NCBI RefSeq assembly: GCF_030065535.1
Contig: NZ_JASJND010000005.1
Location: 124,001 to 188,000, forward strand
Direction of reading: 5' to 3'
Source of the DNA: Microbacterium dauci
GTDB taxonomy: Bacteria > Actinomycetota > Actinomycetes > Actinomycetales > Microbacteriaceae
DNA: 64,000 bases
The notes beneath the pieces are model-generated. The model saw only the letters and a program-made list of their open reading frames with translations, was not told the DNA's origin and made no database searches. A program made the position numbers and the translations under genes. Of the stretch, positions 55,281 through 64,000 are shown one piece after another (positions within the stretch are counted from its first letter, which is position 1; every line of letters begins with the position of its first letter).

Positions 55281-55562
55281 ATGCCTCGCAGCCTGAAGAA
55301 GGGCCCCTTCGTCGACGAGCACCTGCTTCGCAAGGTCGTCTCGCAGAACGAAGCGGGTACCAAGAACGTCATCAAGACCTGGTCGCGTCGTTCGATGATC
55401 ATCCCGGCCATGCTGGGTCACACGATCGCCGTGCACGACGGACGCAAGCACATCCCCGTGTTCGTGTCCGAGACCATGGTCGGTCACAAGCTGGGCGAGT
55501 TCGCGCCCACCCGCACCTTCCGCGGCCACGAGAAGGACGACAAGAAGGGCCGTCGCCGCTAA
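55281..55562 (+). CDS. rpsS: 30S ribosomal protein S19
   Basis: S19, 93 residues, in the 30S head next to S13. [56 protein letters not shown] is typical. A 42-base gap with GAGGAGGAG leads to rplV. Confidence 0.98.
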   Translation: MPRSLKKGPFVDEHLLRKVVSQNEAGTKNVIKTWSRRSMIIPAMLGHTIAVHDGRKHIPVFVSETMVGHKLGEFAPTRTFRGHEKDDKKGRRR

Positions 55563-55604
55563 GGCGGTGGCGCTCCCTAGAGAGAGAAAGAGGAGGAGAA
55601 ACAC

Positions 55605-56000
55605 ATGGTGGAATCCATCGCACGCGTGAAGCACATCCGCGTGACCCCTCAGAAGGCTCGTCGTGTCGTCGCGCTCATCAAGGGCAAGCAGGCTCAGGAG
55701 GCTCTCGCCATCCTGAAGTTCGCCCCGCAGAGCGCCAGCGAGCCCATCTACAAGCTCGTTGCCTCGGCGGTCGCCAACGCCCGCGTGAAGGCCGACAAGG
55801 ACAACGAGTTCCTGGACGAGCAGGACCTGTACGTGGCCAACGCGTACGTGGACGAGGGCACGACGCTCAAGCGTTTCCAGCCCCGCGCCCAGGGTCGTGC
55901 GTTCCAGATCAAGAAGCGCACCAGCCACATCACGGTTGTGCTCTCGACCCCCGAGGTCGCTGAGACGGCTGCTGCCAAGGACAAGAAGGCGAGCAAGTAA
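55605..56000 (+). CDS. rplV: 50S ribosomal protein L22
   Basis: L22, 131 residues, whose beta-hairpin lines the exit tunnel near the macrolide site ([35 protein letters not shown]). The core [22 protein letters not shown] is typical. The stop overlaps the rpsC start by one base. Confidence 0.98.
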   Translation: MVESIARVKHIRVTPQKARRVVALIKGKQAQEALAILKFAPQSASEPIYKLVASAVANARVKADKDNEFLDEQDLYVANAYVDEGTTLKRFQPRAQGRAFQIKKRTSHITVVLSTPEVAETAAAKDKKASK

Positions 56001-56758
56001 TGGGACAGAAGGTCAACCCGTACGGCTTCCGCCTCGGCATCACCACCGACCACGTGTCGCGTTGGTTCTCGGACTCCACGAAGCCCGGACAGCGTTACGC
56101 CGACTACGTGGCCGAGGACGTCAAGATCCGTCGCCTTTTGACGACGTCGCTCGACCGTGCCGGCGTGAGCAACATCGAGATCGAGCGCACGCGTGACCGC
56201 GTCCGCGTCGACATCCACACCGCCCGCCCGGGCATCGTGATCGGCCGCCGCGGCGCCGAGGCCGAGCGCATCCGCGCCGACCTCGAGAAGCTCACCGGCA
56301 AGCAGATCCAGCTGAACATCCTCGAGGTCAAGAACCCCGAGGCTGACGCTCAGCTCGTCGCGCAGGGTATTGCCGAGCAGCTCTCCGCTCGTGTGGCGTT
56401 CCGCCGCGCGATGCGCAAGGGCCTGCAGGGCGCCCAGCGTGCCGGTGCCAAGGGCATCCGCATCCAGGTCTCCGGCCGCCTCGGCGGCGCCGAGATGAGC
56501 CGGTCGGAGTTCTACCGCGAAGGCCGTGTGCCCCTGCACACGCTCCGCGCGAACATCGACTACGGCTTCTACGAGGCGAAGACCACCTTCGGCCGCATCG
56601 GCGTGAAGGTCTGGATCTACAAGGGCGACCTCACCAACAAGGAACTCGCTCGCGAGCAGGCCAACGCGCCCAAGTCGGACCGTCGTCGCGACGACCGTCG
56701 TGGTCCCCGCAACGACCGCCGCAACGAGGCCCCCGTCGCAGAAGGAGCGTCTGCCTGA
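56000..56758 (+). CDS. rpsC: 30S ribosomal protein S3
   Basis: S3, 252 residues, at the mRNA entry of the 30S subunit. The KH domain ([34 protein letters not shown]) and C-terminal core are complete. The last about 35 residues are an Arg/Asp-rich tail ([19 protein letters not shown]) that is typical of actinobacterial S3 and longer than in E. coli. Start and stop each overlap neighbours by one base (TAATG, TGATG). Confidence 0.98.
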   Translation: MGQKVNPYGFRLGITTDHVSRWFSDSTKPGQRYADYVAEDVKIRRLLTTSLDRAGVSNIEIERTRDRVRVDIHTARPGIVIGRRGAEAERIRADLEKLTGKQIQLNILEVKNPEADAQLVAQGIAEQLSARVAFRRAMRKGLQGAQRAGAKGIRIQVSGRLGGAEMSRSEFYREGRVPLHTLRANIDYGFYEAKTTFGRIGVKVWIYKGDLTNKELAREQANAPKSDRRRDDRRGPRNDRRNEAPVAEGASA

Positions 56759-57177
56759 TGCTTATTCCCCGCAAGGTCAAGTACCGCAAGCAGCACCACC
56801 CCAAGCGCGACGGCGCCGCCACCGGTGGCACCAAGGTCAGCTTCGGTGAGTTCGGCATCCAGGCACTGACGCCCGCTTACGTGACCAACCGTCAGATCGA
56901 GTCCGCTCGTATCGCGATGACGCGTCACATCAAGCGTGGCGGCAAGGTGTGGATCAACATCTACCCCGACCGTCCGCTCACGAAGAAGCCGGCCGAAACC
57001 CGCATGGGTTCCGGTAAGGGTTCGCCGGAGTGGTGGGTCGCCAACGTCAAGCCGGGTCGCGTCCTCTTCGAGGTCGCGGGCGTCAACGAGGAACTCGCTC
57101 GTGAGGCCCTGACCCGTGCCATCCACAAGCTGCCGCTCAAGGCACGCATCATCAAGCGCGAGGAGGGCGACGCGTAA
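56758..57177 (+). CDS. rplP: 50S ribosomal protein L16
   Basis: L16, 139 residues, at the A-site of the 50S subunit. [97 protein letters not shown] are typical. It overlaps both rpsC and rpmC by one base. Confidence 0.98.
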   Translation: MLIPRKVKYRKQHHPKRDGAATGGTKVSFGEFGIQALTPAYVTNRQIESARIAMTRHIKRGGKVWINIYPDRPLTKKPAETRMGSGKGSPEWWVANVKPGRVLFEVAGVNEELAREALTRAIHKLPLKARIIKREEGDA

Positions 57178-57491
57178 TGGCTGTCGGCACCAAGACGCTC
57201 GCCCCGAGCGAGCTGGACACGTTCGAAGACCAGCGCCTCGTCGAGGAGCTCCGCAAGGCCAAGGAAGAGCTGTTCAACCTGCGCTTCCAGTCGGCCACCG
57301 GTCAGCTCGAGAGCCACGGCCGCATCCGTGCTGTCAAGCGCGACATCGCGCGGCTCTACACCGTCATCCGTGAGCGCGAGCTCGGCATCCGTGCCACGCC
57401 CGCCCCGGTCGAGACGGCGACGAAGGCGAAGAAGACCAAGGCCAAGAAGGCGGATGCCGCTGACGAGGCCGTGAAGGAAGAGGCTGAGTGA
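57177..57491 (+). CDS. rpmC: 50S ribosomal protein L29, with long C-terminal tail
   Basis: L29, at the tunnel exit. The core ([54 protein letters not shown]) is normal, about 65-75 residues. The protein has 104 residues because of an Ala/Lys/Glu-rich tail ([24 protein letters not shown]), a feature of several actinobacteria. Its stop overlaps the rpsQ ATG by one base. Confidence 0.96.
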   Translation: MAVGTKTLAPSELDTFEDQRLVEELRKAKEELFNLRFQSATGQLESHGRIRAVKRDIARLYTVIRERELGIRATPAPVETATKAKKTKAKKADAADEAVKEEAE

Positions 57492-57817
57492 TGGCTGAGA
57501 AGAAGGCAGCTGCCGCTGAGGTCGCCGGCCACGAGTCGGCCGCCCACGACGTCCGCGACGAGAACGCCCGCGGGTACCGCAAGGCGCGTCGTGGCTACGT
57601 CGTCAGCGACAAGATGGACAAGACCATCGTCGTCGAGGTCGAGGATCGCGTGAAGCACCCGCTCTACGGCAAGGTCATGCGTCGCACGACGAAGGTGAAG
57701 GCTCACGATGAGCTGAACACCGCAGGTATCGGCGACCTCGTCCTCATCAACGAGACCCGTCCGCTCAGCGCCACGAAGCGCTGGCGCCTGGTCGAGATTC
57801 TCGAGAAGGCGAAGTAA
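57491..57817 (+). CDS. rpsQ: 30S ribosomal protein S17
   Basis: S17, 108 residues from the ATG at 57491; the in-frame GTG three bases earlier is less likely because the ATG overlaps the rpmC stop (TGATG) in the same way as neighbouring genes. The OB-fold core ([45 protein letters not shown]) is complete. It carries an about 27-residue Ala/Glu-rich N-terminal extension. Confidence 0.97.
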   Translation: MAEKKAAAAEVAGHESAAHDVRDENARGYRKARRGYVVSDKMDKTIVVEVEDRVKHPLYGKVMRRTTKVKAHDELNTAGIGDLVLINETRPLSATKRWRLVEILEKAK

Positions 57818-57820
57818 GAA

Positions 57821-58189
57821 ATGATCCAGAACGAGTCTCGCGTCAAGGTCGCCGATAACAGCGGCGCCAAGCAGCTCCTCACGATCCGTGTGCTCGGTGG
57901 CTCGAACCGCCGTTACGCGGGCGTGGGTGACATCATCGTGGCGACCGTCAAGGACGCGATCCCGGGCGGAAACGTCAAGAAGGGCGATGTGGTCAAGGCC
58001 GTCATCGTCCGCACCGTCAAGTCGACCCGTCGTTCCGACGGTTCGTACATCAAGTTCGACGAGAACGCCGCCGTCATCCTGAAGAACGATGGGGAGCCCC
58101 GCGGCACCCGTATCTTCGGACCGGTCGGTCGTGAGCTTCGTGACAAGAAGTTCATGAAGATCGTCTCGCTCGCCCCGGAGGTCATCTGA
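57821..58189 (+). CDS. rplN: 50S ribosomal protein L14
   Basis: L14, 122 residues, at the subunit interface, first gene of the spc part. [46 protein letters not shown] and [32 protein letters not shown] are diagnostic. It is four bases after rpsQ, so S10 and spc genes form one continuous unit here. Confidence 0.98.
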   Translation: MIQNESRVKVADNSGAKQLLTIRVLGGSNRRYAGVGDIIVATVKDAIPGGNVKKGDVVKAVIVRTVKSTRRSDGSYIKFDENAAVILKNDGEPRGTRIFGPVGRELRDKKFMKIVSLAPEVI

Positions 58190-58191
58190 TC

Positions 58192-58551
58192 ATGGCGAAC
58201 ATCAAGAAGGGTGACCTGGTTCAGGTCATCAGCGGCCGCAAGCAGGACAAGGGCGGCGACCGTGGCAAGCAGGGCAAGGTCCTCGAGATCCTCGTCGAGC
58301 AGAACCGCGTCGTTGTTGAGGGCGTGAACTACGTCACGAAGCACACCCGCGTCGGCCAGTCGCAGCGCGGCACCAAGACGGGCGGCATCGAGACGATGGA
58401 AGCCCCGATCCACATCTCCAACGTGGCGCTGGTCGACCCGTCGACCAAGAAGCCGACCCGTGTCGGCCACCGCGTCGAGGAGCAGACGAAGGACGGCGTC
58501 AAGCGCACCGTTCGCGTCCGCTACGCCAAGAAGAGCGGCAAGGACCTCTGA
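58192..58551 (+). CDS. rplX: 50S ribosomal protein L24
   Basis: L24, 119 residues, an assembly initiator. The KOW motif is near the start ([30 protein letters not shown]), and [43 protein letters not shown] follows. It ends two bases before rplE. Confidence 0.98.
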   Translation: MANIKKGDLVQVISGRKQDKGGDRGKQGKVLEILVEQNRVVVEGVNYVTKHTRVGQSQRGTKTGGIETMEAPIHISNVALVDPSTKKPTRVGHRVEEQTKDGVKRTVRVRYAKKSGKDL

Positions 58552-58553
58552 AT

Positions 58554-59144
58554 ATGAGCAACGCAACTGCCGCGGCGGCTGGCAAGATCCAGCCCCGCCT
58601 GAAGCAGAAGTACCAGGGCGAGATCAAGAAGGCCCTGCAGGACGAGTTCGGCTACGCCAACGTCATGCAGATCCCCGGTCTCGTCAAGGTCGTCGTCAAC
58701 ACCGGTGTCGGTGAGGCTGCGCGCGACAGCAAGGTGATCGATGGTGCGGTCGACGACCTCACCAAGATCACCGGCCAGAAGCCGATCGTCACCAAGGCAC
58801 GCAAGTCCATCGCGCAGTTCAAGCTGCGCGAGGGCCAGGCCATCGGTGCCCACGTCACCCTCCGCGGTGACCGCGCGTGGGAGTTCGTCGACCGCCTCGT
58901 CAACCTCGCACTGCCCCGTATCCGCGACTTCCGCGGTCTCTCGGACAAGCAGTTCGACGGCAACGGCAACTACACCTTCGGTCTCCAGGAGCAGTCCGTG
59001 TTCCACGAGATCAACCAGGACAAGATCGACCGCGTTCGCGGCTTCGACATCACGATCGTCACCACGGCGAAGACGGATGCCGAGGGTCGGGCGCTGCTCA
59101 AGCACCTGGGCTTCCCGTTCAAGTCGGCTGACGCTCAGGCGTAA
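58554..59144 (+). CDS. rplE: 50S ribosomal protein L5
   Basis: L5, 196 residues, which binds 5S r[50 protein letters not shown] and [56 protein letters not shown] are typical. A hairpin and a 134-base gap follow in place of the S14 gene that many bacteria have here. Confidence 0.98.
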   Translation: MSNATAAAAGKIQPRLKQKYQGEIKKALQDEFGYANVMQIPGLVKVVVNTGVGEAARDSKVIDGAVDDLTKITGQKPIVTKARKSIAQFKLREGQAIGAHVTLRGDRAWEFVDRLVNLALPRIRDFRGLSDKQFDGNGNYTFGLQEQSVFHEINQDKIDRVRGFDITIVTTAKTDAEGRALLKHLGFPFKSADAQA

Positions 59145-59160
59145 GTCCGATAAGATCGAT

Positions 59161-59194
59161 CGTTCGGCCTCGGGGCGTGCTCCGGGGCCGAACG
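59161..59194 (+). terminator. Hairpin between rplE and rpsH
   Basis: CGTTCGGCC and GGCCGAACG are perfect arms, 16 bases apart, 16 bases after the rplE stop. Without a U-tract it may attenuate rather than stop transcription. Confidence 0.55.
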
Positions 59195-59278
59195 AGCGCA
59201 CAACTGAATATCGCAACGCCACGAAGGTCGGCTGTCGTGTAACGGCATCCGAAACCGCATGACAAAAGGACAACACCT

Positions 59279-59677
59279 ATGACGATGACAGACCCGGTCG
59301 CAGATCTGCTGACCCGTCTGCGCAACGCGAACTCCGCGCACCACGATTCCGTGGCGCTGCCGAGCTCCAAGCTCAAGACCCACATCGCCGAGATCCTCCA
59401 GCAGGAGGGGTACATCTCCGGCTGGGAGGTCTCCGACGCCCGTGTCGGCCAGACCCTCACCCTGACCCTGAAGTACGGCCCGAACCGCGAGCGGTCGATC
59501 GCCGGCATCAAGCGCGTCTCGAAGCCCGGTCTCCGCGTGTACGCGAAGTCGACCGAGCTCCCCAAGGTCCTCGGTGGCCTCGGCGTCGCCATCCTGTCCA
59601 CCTCCTCTGGCCTCCTCACGGACCGCCAGGCCGAGCAGAAGGGCGTCGGCGGGGAAGTCCTCGCCTACGTGTGGTGA
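59279..59677 (+). CDS. rpsH: 30S ribosomal protein S8
   Basis: S8, 132 residues, a primary 16S rRNA-binding protein. [44 protein letters not shown] and the C-terminal [26 protein letters not shown] are typical. AAAAGGACAACACCT precedes the ATG. It is the first gene after the 134-base gap. Confidence 0.98.
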   Translation: MTMTDPVADLLTRLRNANSAHHDSVALPSSKLKTHIAEILQQEGYISGWEVSDARVGQTLTLTLKYGPNRERSIAGIKRVSKPGLRVYAKSTELPKVLGGLGVAILSTSSGLLTDRQAEQKGVGGEVLAYVW

Positions 59678-59683
59678 TCTGAC

Positions 59684-60220
59684 ATGTCGCGTATTGGACG
59701 ACTTCCCATCGACATCCCCGCCGGCGTGACCGTCACGGTCACCGGTCAGGACGTCGCCGTCAAGGGCCCGAAGGGTGAGCTCGTGCTCGCCGTCGCGCGC
59801 CCCATCGAGGTTGCTGTCGAGGAGAACCAGGTTCTCGTCTCGCGGCCCGACGACGAGCGTGACTCGCGCGCGCTCCACGGGCTCACCCGCACCCTCATCA
59901 ACAACAACATCATCGGCGTGACCCAGGGCTACACCAAGGGCCTCGAGGTCGTCGGAACCGGTTACCGCGTCGCGCAGAAGGGCACGGCGGTCGAGTTCGC
60001 ACTCGGCTTCTCGCACCCGGTGCTCGTCGAGGCGCCCGCGGGCATCACGCTCACGGTCGAGGGCAACAACAAGGTCACCGTCGCCGGTATCTCGAAGCAG
60101 GCCGTCGGTGAGGCTGCCGCCAACATCCGCAAGATCCGCAAGCCCGAGCCGTACAAGGGCAAGGGTGTGCGGTACGCGGGCGAGGTCGTGCGCCGCAAGG
60201 CCGGAAAGAGTGGTAAGTAA
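59684..60220 (+). CDS. rplF: 50S ribosomal protein L6
   Basis: L6, 178 residues, with two related domains near the factor-binding site. [33 protein letters not shown] and [41 protein letters not shown] are typical. It follows rpsH by six bases. Confidence 0.98.
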   Translation: MSRIGRLPIDIPAGVTVTVTGQDVAVKGPKGELVLAVARPIEVAVEENQVLVSRPDDERDSRALHGLTRTLINNNIIGVTQGYTKGLEVVGTGYRVAQKGTAVEFALGFSHPVLVEAPAGITLTVEGNNKVTVAGISKQAVGEAAANIRKIRKPEPYKGKGVRYAGEVVRRKAGKSGK

Positions 60221-60222
60221 CC

Positions 60223-60582
60223 ATGGCTCTCAAGAGCAAGTCCGACGCCCGTTCGCGTCGTCACGCCCGTCTTCGCAAGAAGATCGTGGGCACCGAGTCG
60301 CGTCCGCGTCTCGTTGTGACCCGTTCCGCCCGTCACGTCTTCGTCCAGCTGGTCGACGACAGCAAGGGCTTCACCGTGGCATCCGCTTCGACCCTCGAGG
60401 TCGACCTGCGCACGTTCGACGGTGACAAGACCGCGAAGGCCCGCAAGGTCGGCGAACTCGTCGCCGAGCGTGCCAAGGCCGCAGGTGTCTCCGAGGTCGT
60501 CTTCGACCGCGGTGGCAACCGTTACGCAGGCCGCGTCGCTGCGATCGCCGATGGCGCTCGCGAAGGAGGTCTGAACCTGTGA
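60223..60582 (+). CDS. rplR: 50S ribosomal protein L18
   Basis: L18, 119 residues, a 5S rRNA-binding protein. [48 protein letters not shown] and [26 protein letters not shown] are typical. Its stop overlaps the rpsE GTG by three bases. Confidence 0.98.
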   Translation: MALKSKSDARSRRHARLRKKIVGTESRPRLVVTRSARHVFVQLVDDSKGFTVASASTLEVDLRTFDGDKTAKARKVGELVAERAKAAGVSEVVFDRGGNRYAGRVAAIADGAREGGLNL

Positions 60583-61256
60583 CCGAGAACAAGGAGAACG
60601 AAGTGACTGCGACCGAGCAGCCCACCACGGCTGCCGCCGAGGCGCCTGCCGAGCGCGAGCCGCGCCGCGGTGGCCGCGAGCGCAGCCAGACTCGCGGTGA
60701 CCGCAACTCGCGCGACCGGGGCGACAACCAGTTCCTCGAGCGTGTCGTCACGATCAACCGCGTGTCGAAGGTCGTCAAGGGTGGCCGCCGCTTCAGCTTC
60801 ACGGCGCTCGTCGTCGTGGGCGATGGCAACGGTCTCGTCGGCGTCGGCTACGGCAAGGCGCGTGAGGTCCCCCTCGCCATCTCGAAGGGGGTCGAAGAGG
60901 CCAAGCGCAACTTCTTCCGCGTGCCGCGCGTCGGTTCGACCATCCCCCACCCCACCCAGGGTGAGGCCGCTGCCGGTGTGGTGCTCCTGCGCCCGGCCGC
61001 TGCCGGTACCGGTGTTATCGCCGGTGGTCCGGTCCGCGCCGTGCTCGAGTGCGCCGGCATCCACGACGTCCTGTCGAAGTCGCTCGGCTCGTCGAACACG
61101 ATCAACATCGTGCACGCGACGGTCCAGGCGCTGAAGCAGCTCGAAGAGCCCCGTGCGGTCGCCGCGCGCCGTGGCCTGGACTTCGACCAGGTCGCTCCGG
61201 CCCGGCTCGTCCGCGCCGAGGCCGAGGCTGCCAAGGCAGCGAAGGTTGGTGCATGA
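60579..61256 (+). CDS. rpsE: 30S ribosomal protein S5
   Basis: S5, 225 residues from the GTG at 60579, which has a perfect GGAGGT eight bases upstream. A GTG at 60603 with AAGGAG at six bases is a second good candidate and would give 217 residues. The core is normal ([93 protein letters not shown]). The 45-residue N-terminus is Ala/Glu/Arg-rich and typical of actinobacterial S5. No spectinomycin-resistance change is evident in the VVKGGRRFS loop. Confidence 0.97.
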   Translation: MTENKENEVTATEQPTTAAAEAPAEREPRRGGRERSQTRGDRNSRDRGDNQFLERVVTINRVSKVVKGGRRFSFTALVVVGDGNGLVGVGYGKAREVPLAISKGVEEAKRNFFRVPRVGSTIPHPTQGEAAAGVVLLRPAAAGTGVIAGGPVRAVLECAGIHDVLSKSLGSSNTINIVHATVQALKQLEEPRAVAARRGLDFDQVAPARLVRAEAEAAKAAKVGA

Positions 61257-61441
61257 TGGCCGCCCGTCTGAAGGTGACCCAGGTCAAGTCCAAGGTGAGC
61301 GAGAAGCAGAACCAGCGTGACACGCTGCGTTCGCTCGGTCTGAAGCGGATCAACGACTCCGTCGTTCGTCCGGATGACGCGCAGACGCGCGGCTACATCA
61401 AGACCGTCGCGCACCTCGTGAAGGTTGAGGAGATCGACTGA
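61256..61441 (+). CDS. rpmD: 50S ribosomal protein L30
   Basis: L30, 61 residues, from the ATG at 61256 ([40 protein letters not shown]); the ATG three bases earlier is also in frame. It overlaps the rpsE stop and its own stop overlaps rplO by one base. Confidence 0.97.
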   Translation: MAARLKVTQVKSKVSEKQNQRDTLRSLGLKRINDSVVRPDDAQTRGYIKTVAHLVKVEEID

Positions 61442-62004
61442 TGGCTGAGAAGAAGGACGAGACGGTCGAGACCGTCGAGGCTCCTGCGAAGAAGCCCGCT
61501 GCCAAGAAGGCAGCTCCGAAGGCGGCTGCGAAGCCCGCCGCCAAGAAGGATGCCCCCGCGTCGCGCCCCGGCGTGCTCAAGGTGCACCACCTGCGTCCGG
61601 TCCCCGGATCCAACGTCGCGAAGACCCGTGTCGGTCGCGGTGAGGGCTCCAAGGGTAAGACCGCGGGTCGTGGAACCAAGGGTACGAAGGCTCGCTACCA
61701 GGTCAAGGTGGGCTTCGAGGGTGGGCAGATGCCCCTCCACATGCGTACGCCGAAGCTGCGCGGGTTCAAGAACCCGTTCCGCGTCGAGTACCAGGTGGTC
61801 AACCTCGACAAGCTCGCCGAGCTGTACCCGGCCGGTGGCGACGTCACCGTCGAGGGCCTCGTCGCCAAGGGTGCCGTCCGCAAGAACGAGAAGGTCAAGG
61901 TGCTCGGCACCGGCGACATCTCGGTCGCGCTGACGGTCTCCGTCGACAAGGTCTCGGGTTCGGCCGAGCAGAAGATCGTCGCCGCAGGCGGTTCGATCAA
62001 GTAA
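61441..62004 (+). CDS. rplO: 50S ribosomal protein L15, with N-terminal extension
   Basis: L15, 187 residues. The normal core begins at [40 protein letters not shown] and ends with [18 protein letters not shown]. The first about 40 residues are an Ala/Lys/Pro-rich extension ([20 protein letters not shown]) that most bacteria lack but some actinobacteria have. A terminator follows immediately, separating the ribosomal genes from secY. Confidence 0.97.
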   Translation: MAEKKDETVETVEAPAKKPAAKKAAPKAAAKPAAKKDAPASRPGVLKVHHLRPVPGSNVAKTRVGRGEGSKGKTAGRGTKGTKARYQVKVGFEGGQMPLHMRTPKLRGFKNPFRVEYQVVNLDKLAELYPAGGDVTVEGLVAKGAVRKNEKVKVLGTGDISVALTVSVDKVSGSAEQKIVAAGGSIK

Positions 62005-62012
62005 TCGCGTCA

Positions 62013-62042
62013 CAGGGGCCGGAGGATCACCTCCGGCCCCTG
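62013..62042 (+). terminator. Terminator between rplO and secY
   Basis: A perfect 13-base stem (CAGGGGCCGGAGG with CCTCCGGCCCCTG) with a four-base loop, eight bases after the rplO stop. It is followed by TTG, not a long U-tract. secY may depend on read-through or on a promoter in 62043-62090, where TATGTT is the only -10-like box. Confidence 0.75.
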
Positions 62043-62104
62043 TTGCCGTATGTTGGAATGCGGCGTGTTTCGACGCGCCCAGCATCCCACTGGAGGAAAT
62101 CCCC

Positions 62105-63430
62105 TTGTTCAGCGCCATCGCGCGGGTCTTCCGCACTCCGGATCTGCGTCGGAAGATCGGTTTCACACTGGCGATCATCGCCATCTACCGGTTCGGTGCA
62201 CACATCCCGACGCCGTTCGTCGACTACCCGAACGTGCAGTCCTGCCTCGACCAGTCCGGTTCGACCGAGGGCCTGCTCTCGCTCGTGAACCTGTTCTCGG
62301 GCGGCGCGCTGCTGCAGCTGTCGATCTTCGCGCTCGGCGTGATGCCGTACATCACCGCGACGATCATCGTGCAGCTGCTGCGCGTCGTGATCCCGCACTT
62401 CGAGACGCTGTACAAGGAAGGTCAGTCCGGCCAGGCCAAGCTGACCCAGTACACCCGGTACCTGACCATCGCGCTGGCGCTCCTCCAGTCGACCACGCTG
62501 GTCACGGTCGCCCGCTCGGGACAGCTGTTCGGCATCACCGGCATCGCCGAGTGTGAGCAGCTCCTCACCGACGAGGCATGGTGGGCGCAGCTCCTCATGA
62601 TCATCACGATGACCGCCGGCACCGGCCTCATCATGTGGATGGCCGAGCTCGTCACCGAGCGCGGCATCGGCAACGGCATGTCGCTGCTCATTTTCACCTC
62701 GATCGCCGCGACCTTCCCCTCGGCGCTCTGGGGCATCGCGCAGGCGCGCAACTTCGAGACCTTCCTGCTCGTGCTCGCCGTCGGCGTCCTGACCGTCGCG
62801 CTCGTCGTCTTCGTCGAGCAGTCACAGCGTCGGGTGCCGGTGCAGTACGCGAAGCGCATGGTCGGCCGTCGCACGCTCGGCGGCACGAACACCTACATTC
62901 CGATCAAGGTGAACATGGCCGGCGTCGTGCCCGTCATCTTCGCGTCGTCGCTGCTCTACATCCCCGCGCTCATCGCGCAGTTCAACGCGAACCCGGCCGC
63001 CGACGGTTCGGTCCCGGGCTGGGTGTCGTGGATCCAGACGAACTTCACCACCGGTGACCACCCGCTCTACATGGCGGTCTACTTCCTCCTGATCATCGGC
63101 TTCACCTACTTCTACGTTGCGATCACGTTCAACCCGGTCGAGGTCGCGGACAACATGAAGAAGTACGGCGGCTTCATCCCCGGCATCCGCGCGGGTCGGC
63201 CCACGGCCGAGTACCTGGACTACGTCCTCACGCGCATCACGCTGCCGGGCTCGATTTACCTGGGCCTCATCGCACTCGTGCCGCTCGTCGCCTTGGCGAC
63301 GGTCGGTGCCAACCAGAACTTCCCGTTCGGTGGCGCATCGATCCTCATCATCGTCGGTGTCGGCCTCGAGACCGTGAAGCAGATCGACGCGCAGCTCCAG
63401 CAGCGCCACTACGAAGGGCTCCTCCGATGA
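62105..63430 (+). CDS. secY: Protein translocase channel subunit SecY
   Basis: SecY, 441 residues, ten membrane segments, the protein-conducting channel of the Sec pathway. The start is a TTG at 62105 with GGAGGAAATCCCC before it. The first helix begins FSAIARVFRTPDLRRKIGFTLAIIAIYRFGAHIPTP, the plug region is near SLVNLFSGGALLQLSIFALGVMPYITATIIVQLL. VTERGIGNGMSLLIFTSI and the SecA-contact loop FNPVEVADNMKKYGGFIPGIRAGRPTAEYL follow. It overlaps adk by four bases. Confidence 0.97.
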   Translation: MFSAIARVFRTPDLRRKIGFTLAIIAIYRFGAHIPTPFVDYPNVQSCLDQSGSTEGLLSLVNLFSGGALLQLSIFALGVMPYITATIIVQLLRVVIPHFETLYKEGQSGQAKLTQYTRYLTIALALLQSTTLVTVARSGQLFGITGIAECEQLLTDEAWWAQLLMIITMTAGTGLIMWMAELVTERGIGNGMSLLIFTSIAATFPSALWGIAQARNFETFLLVLAVGVLTVALVVFVEQSQRRVPVQYAKRMVGRRTLGGTNTYIPIKVNMAGVVPVIFASSLLYIPALIAQFNANPAADGSVPGWVSWIQTNFTTGDHPLYMAVYFLLIIGFTYFYVAITFNPVEVADNMKKYGGFIPGIRAGRPTAEYLDYVLTRITLPGSIYLGLIALVPLVALATVGANQNFPFGGASILIIVGVGLETVKQIDAQLQQRHYEGLLR

Positions 63431-64000
63431 CCGCTGCTCGCCTCCTCATCGTCGGTCCGCAGGGTTCGGGCAAGGGCACCCAGGGCGCGCGGATCTCCGA
63501 CGCACTCGGCATCCCGACGGTCTCGACCGGCGACGTGTTCCGCGCCAATGTGAAGGACGGCACCGAGCTCGGGCTCAAGGTCAAGGCGATCATCGACGCC
63601 GGCGACCTCGTGCCCGACGAGCTGACCAGCGCGATCGTCCGCGACCGTCTCGAGCAGCCGGATGCCGCGGCCGGGTTCCTCCTCGACGGCTACCCCCGCA
63701 ACCTCGGTCAGGTCGGCGATCTCGACGCGTTCCTCACCGGTCGCGGCGAAGCGCTCACCGCCGTCATCGAGCTCTCGGTGCCGCGCGACGAGTCGATCTC
63801 GCGGCTGTCGCTGCGTGCCGCAGAGCAGGGCCGTGCCGACGACAACGAGGAGTCGATCGCGAAGCGTCTGGCGATCTACGAGTCCGAGACCGCGCCGATC
63901 CTCGACGTCTACCGCGAACGCGGTGTCGTCGACGTGATCGACGGTGTCGGGACGCTCGACGAGATCACCGAGCGCATCACCGCCGCCCTCGCGGCGCGCG
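63427..64000 (+). CDS. adk: Adenylate kinase, 5' part
   Basis: Adenylate kinase (AMP + ATP to 2 ADP), 191 codons visible; the gene runs off the end of the window without a stop. The P-loop is LIVGPQGSGKGTQGARISDAL, and the AMP-binding STGDVFRANV, GFLLDGYPRNLGQVGDLD and the RADDNEESIAKRLAIYESETAPI region are present. It shows the short-lid form without a zinc finger, usual for actinobacteria. The ATG overlaps the secY stop (ATGA). The C-terminus appears close to complete. Confidence 0.96.
   Translation, partial: MTAARLLIVGPQGSGKGTQGARISDALGIPTVSTGDVFRANVKDGTELGLKVKAIIDAGDLVPDELTSAIVRDRLEQPDAAAGFLLDGYPRNLGQVGDLDAFLTGRGEALTAVIELSVPRDESISRLSLRAAEQGRADDNEESIAKRLAIYESETAPILDVYRERGVVDVIDGVGTLDEITERITAALAAR

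Overview
The window is about 70% GC with dense gene packing, GTG and TTG starts, many 4-base stop/start overlaps, and an rpoB-rpoC / rpsL-rpsG-fusA-tuf / S10-spc-secY-adk gene order without rpsN. Together with DUF222-HNH, Rv0909-like and LAxTG-anchored proteins, this points to a Gram-positive actinobacterium of the Microbacteriaceae, probably close to Microbacterium. The genus is inferred from sequence style, not from a search. No tRNA, rRNA, CRISPR array or intact insertion sequence was seen.

Bases 1-9.8 kb: the end of a secreted pullulanase, a secreted S55-like protein, a thiolase, a large LANTG-anchored surface 5'-nucleotidase on the minus strand, and an enoyl-CoA hydratase. Three 11-base direct repeats resembling an actinobacterial PHO box lie upstream of the nucleotidase, suggesting phosphate-starvation control. 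9.8-15.6 kb: a DUF222-HNH protein, then one operon of an AFG1/ZapE-like ATPase, etfB, etfA and a b-type cytochrome membrane protein. The cytochrome gene carries two copies of a nested palindrome and a 21-base tandem repeat. 15.7-20.2 kb: an acetyltransferase, a thioesterase-like protein, a probable small-RNA locus, a TetR regulator, and a two-gene arginine-to-glutamate-semialdehyde unit (amidinotransferase-fold hydrolase plus ornithine aminotransferase).

20.2-23.8 kb: a three-gene overlapping operon (circularly permuted ATP-grasp, alpha-E protein, transglutaminase), a widespread predicted peptide-bond-forming system whose product is not established. 24-33.5 kb: a MarR-MFS efflux pair with a palindromic operator, an alpha/beta hydrolase, a lipoate-ligase-like protein overlapping an orphan DNA methyltransferase, a YcxB-like membrane protein, a haloperoxidase-like hydrolase, the 5-oxoprolinase genes pxpA and pxpBC, and a lipoprotein. 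Several dispersed palindromic elements sit here, one of them inside the methyltransferase gene.

33.5-46.7 kb: a palindrome-rich leader, rpoB and rpoC with a strong promoter and terminator, then six accessory genes (two convergent Cys-containing exported proteins, two membrane proteins, one unknown, one FHA protein) between rpoC and rpsL. 46.7-64 kb: the str, S10 and spc ribosomal operons through secY and the start of adk. They are interrupted only by an Rv0909-like antitoxin gene and the 3' stump of a class C sortase gene.

Two features run across the window. Many non-ribosomal genes have a TANNNT box 6-8 bases before the start codon and no Shine-Dalgarno, as expected for leaderless mRNAs. 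The heptamer GGATGCC/GGCATCC is strongly over-represented, even at the cost of the rare codons GCA and GAT.
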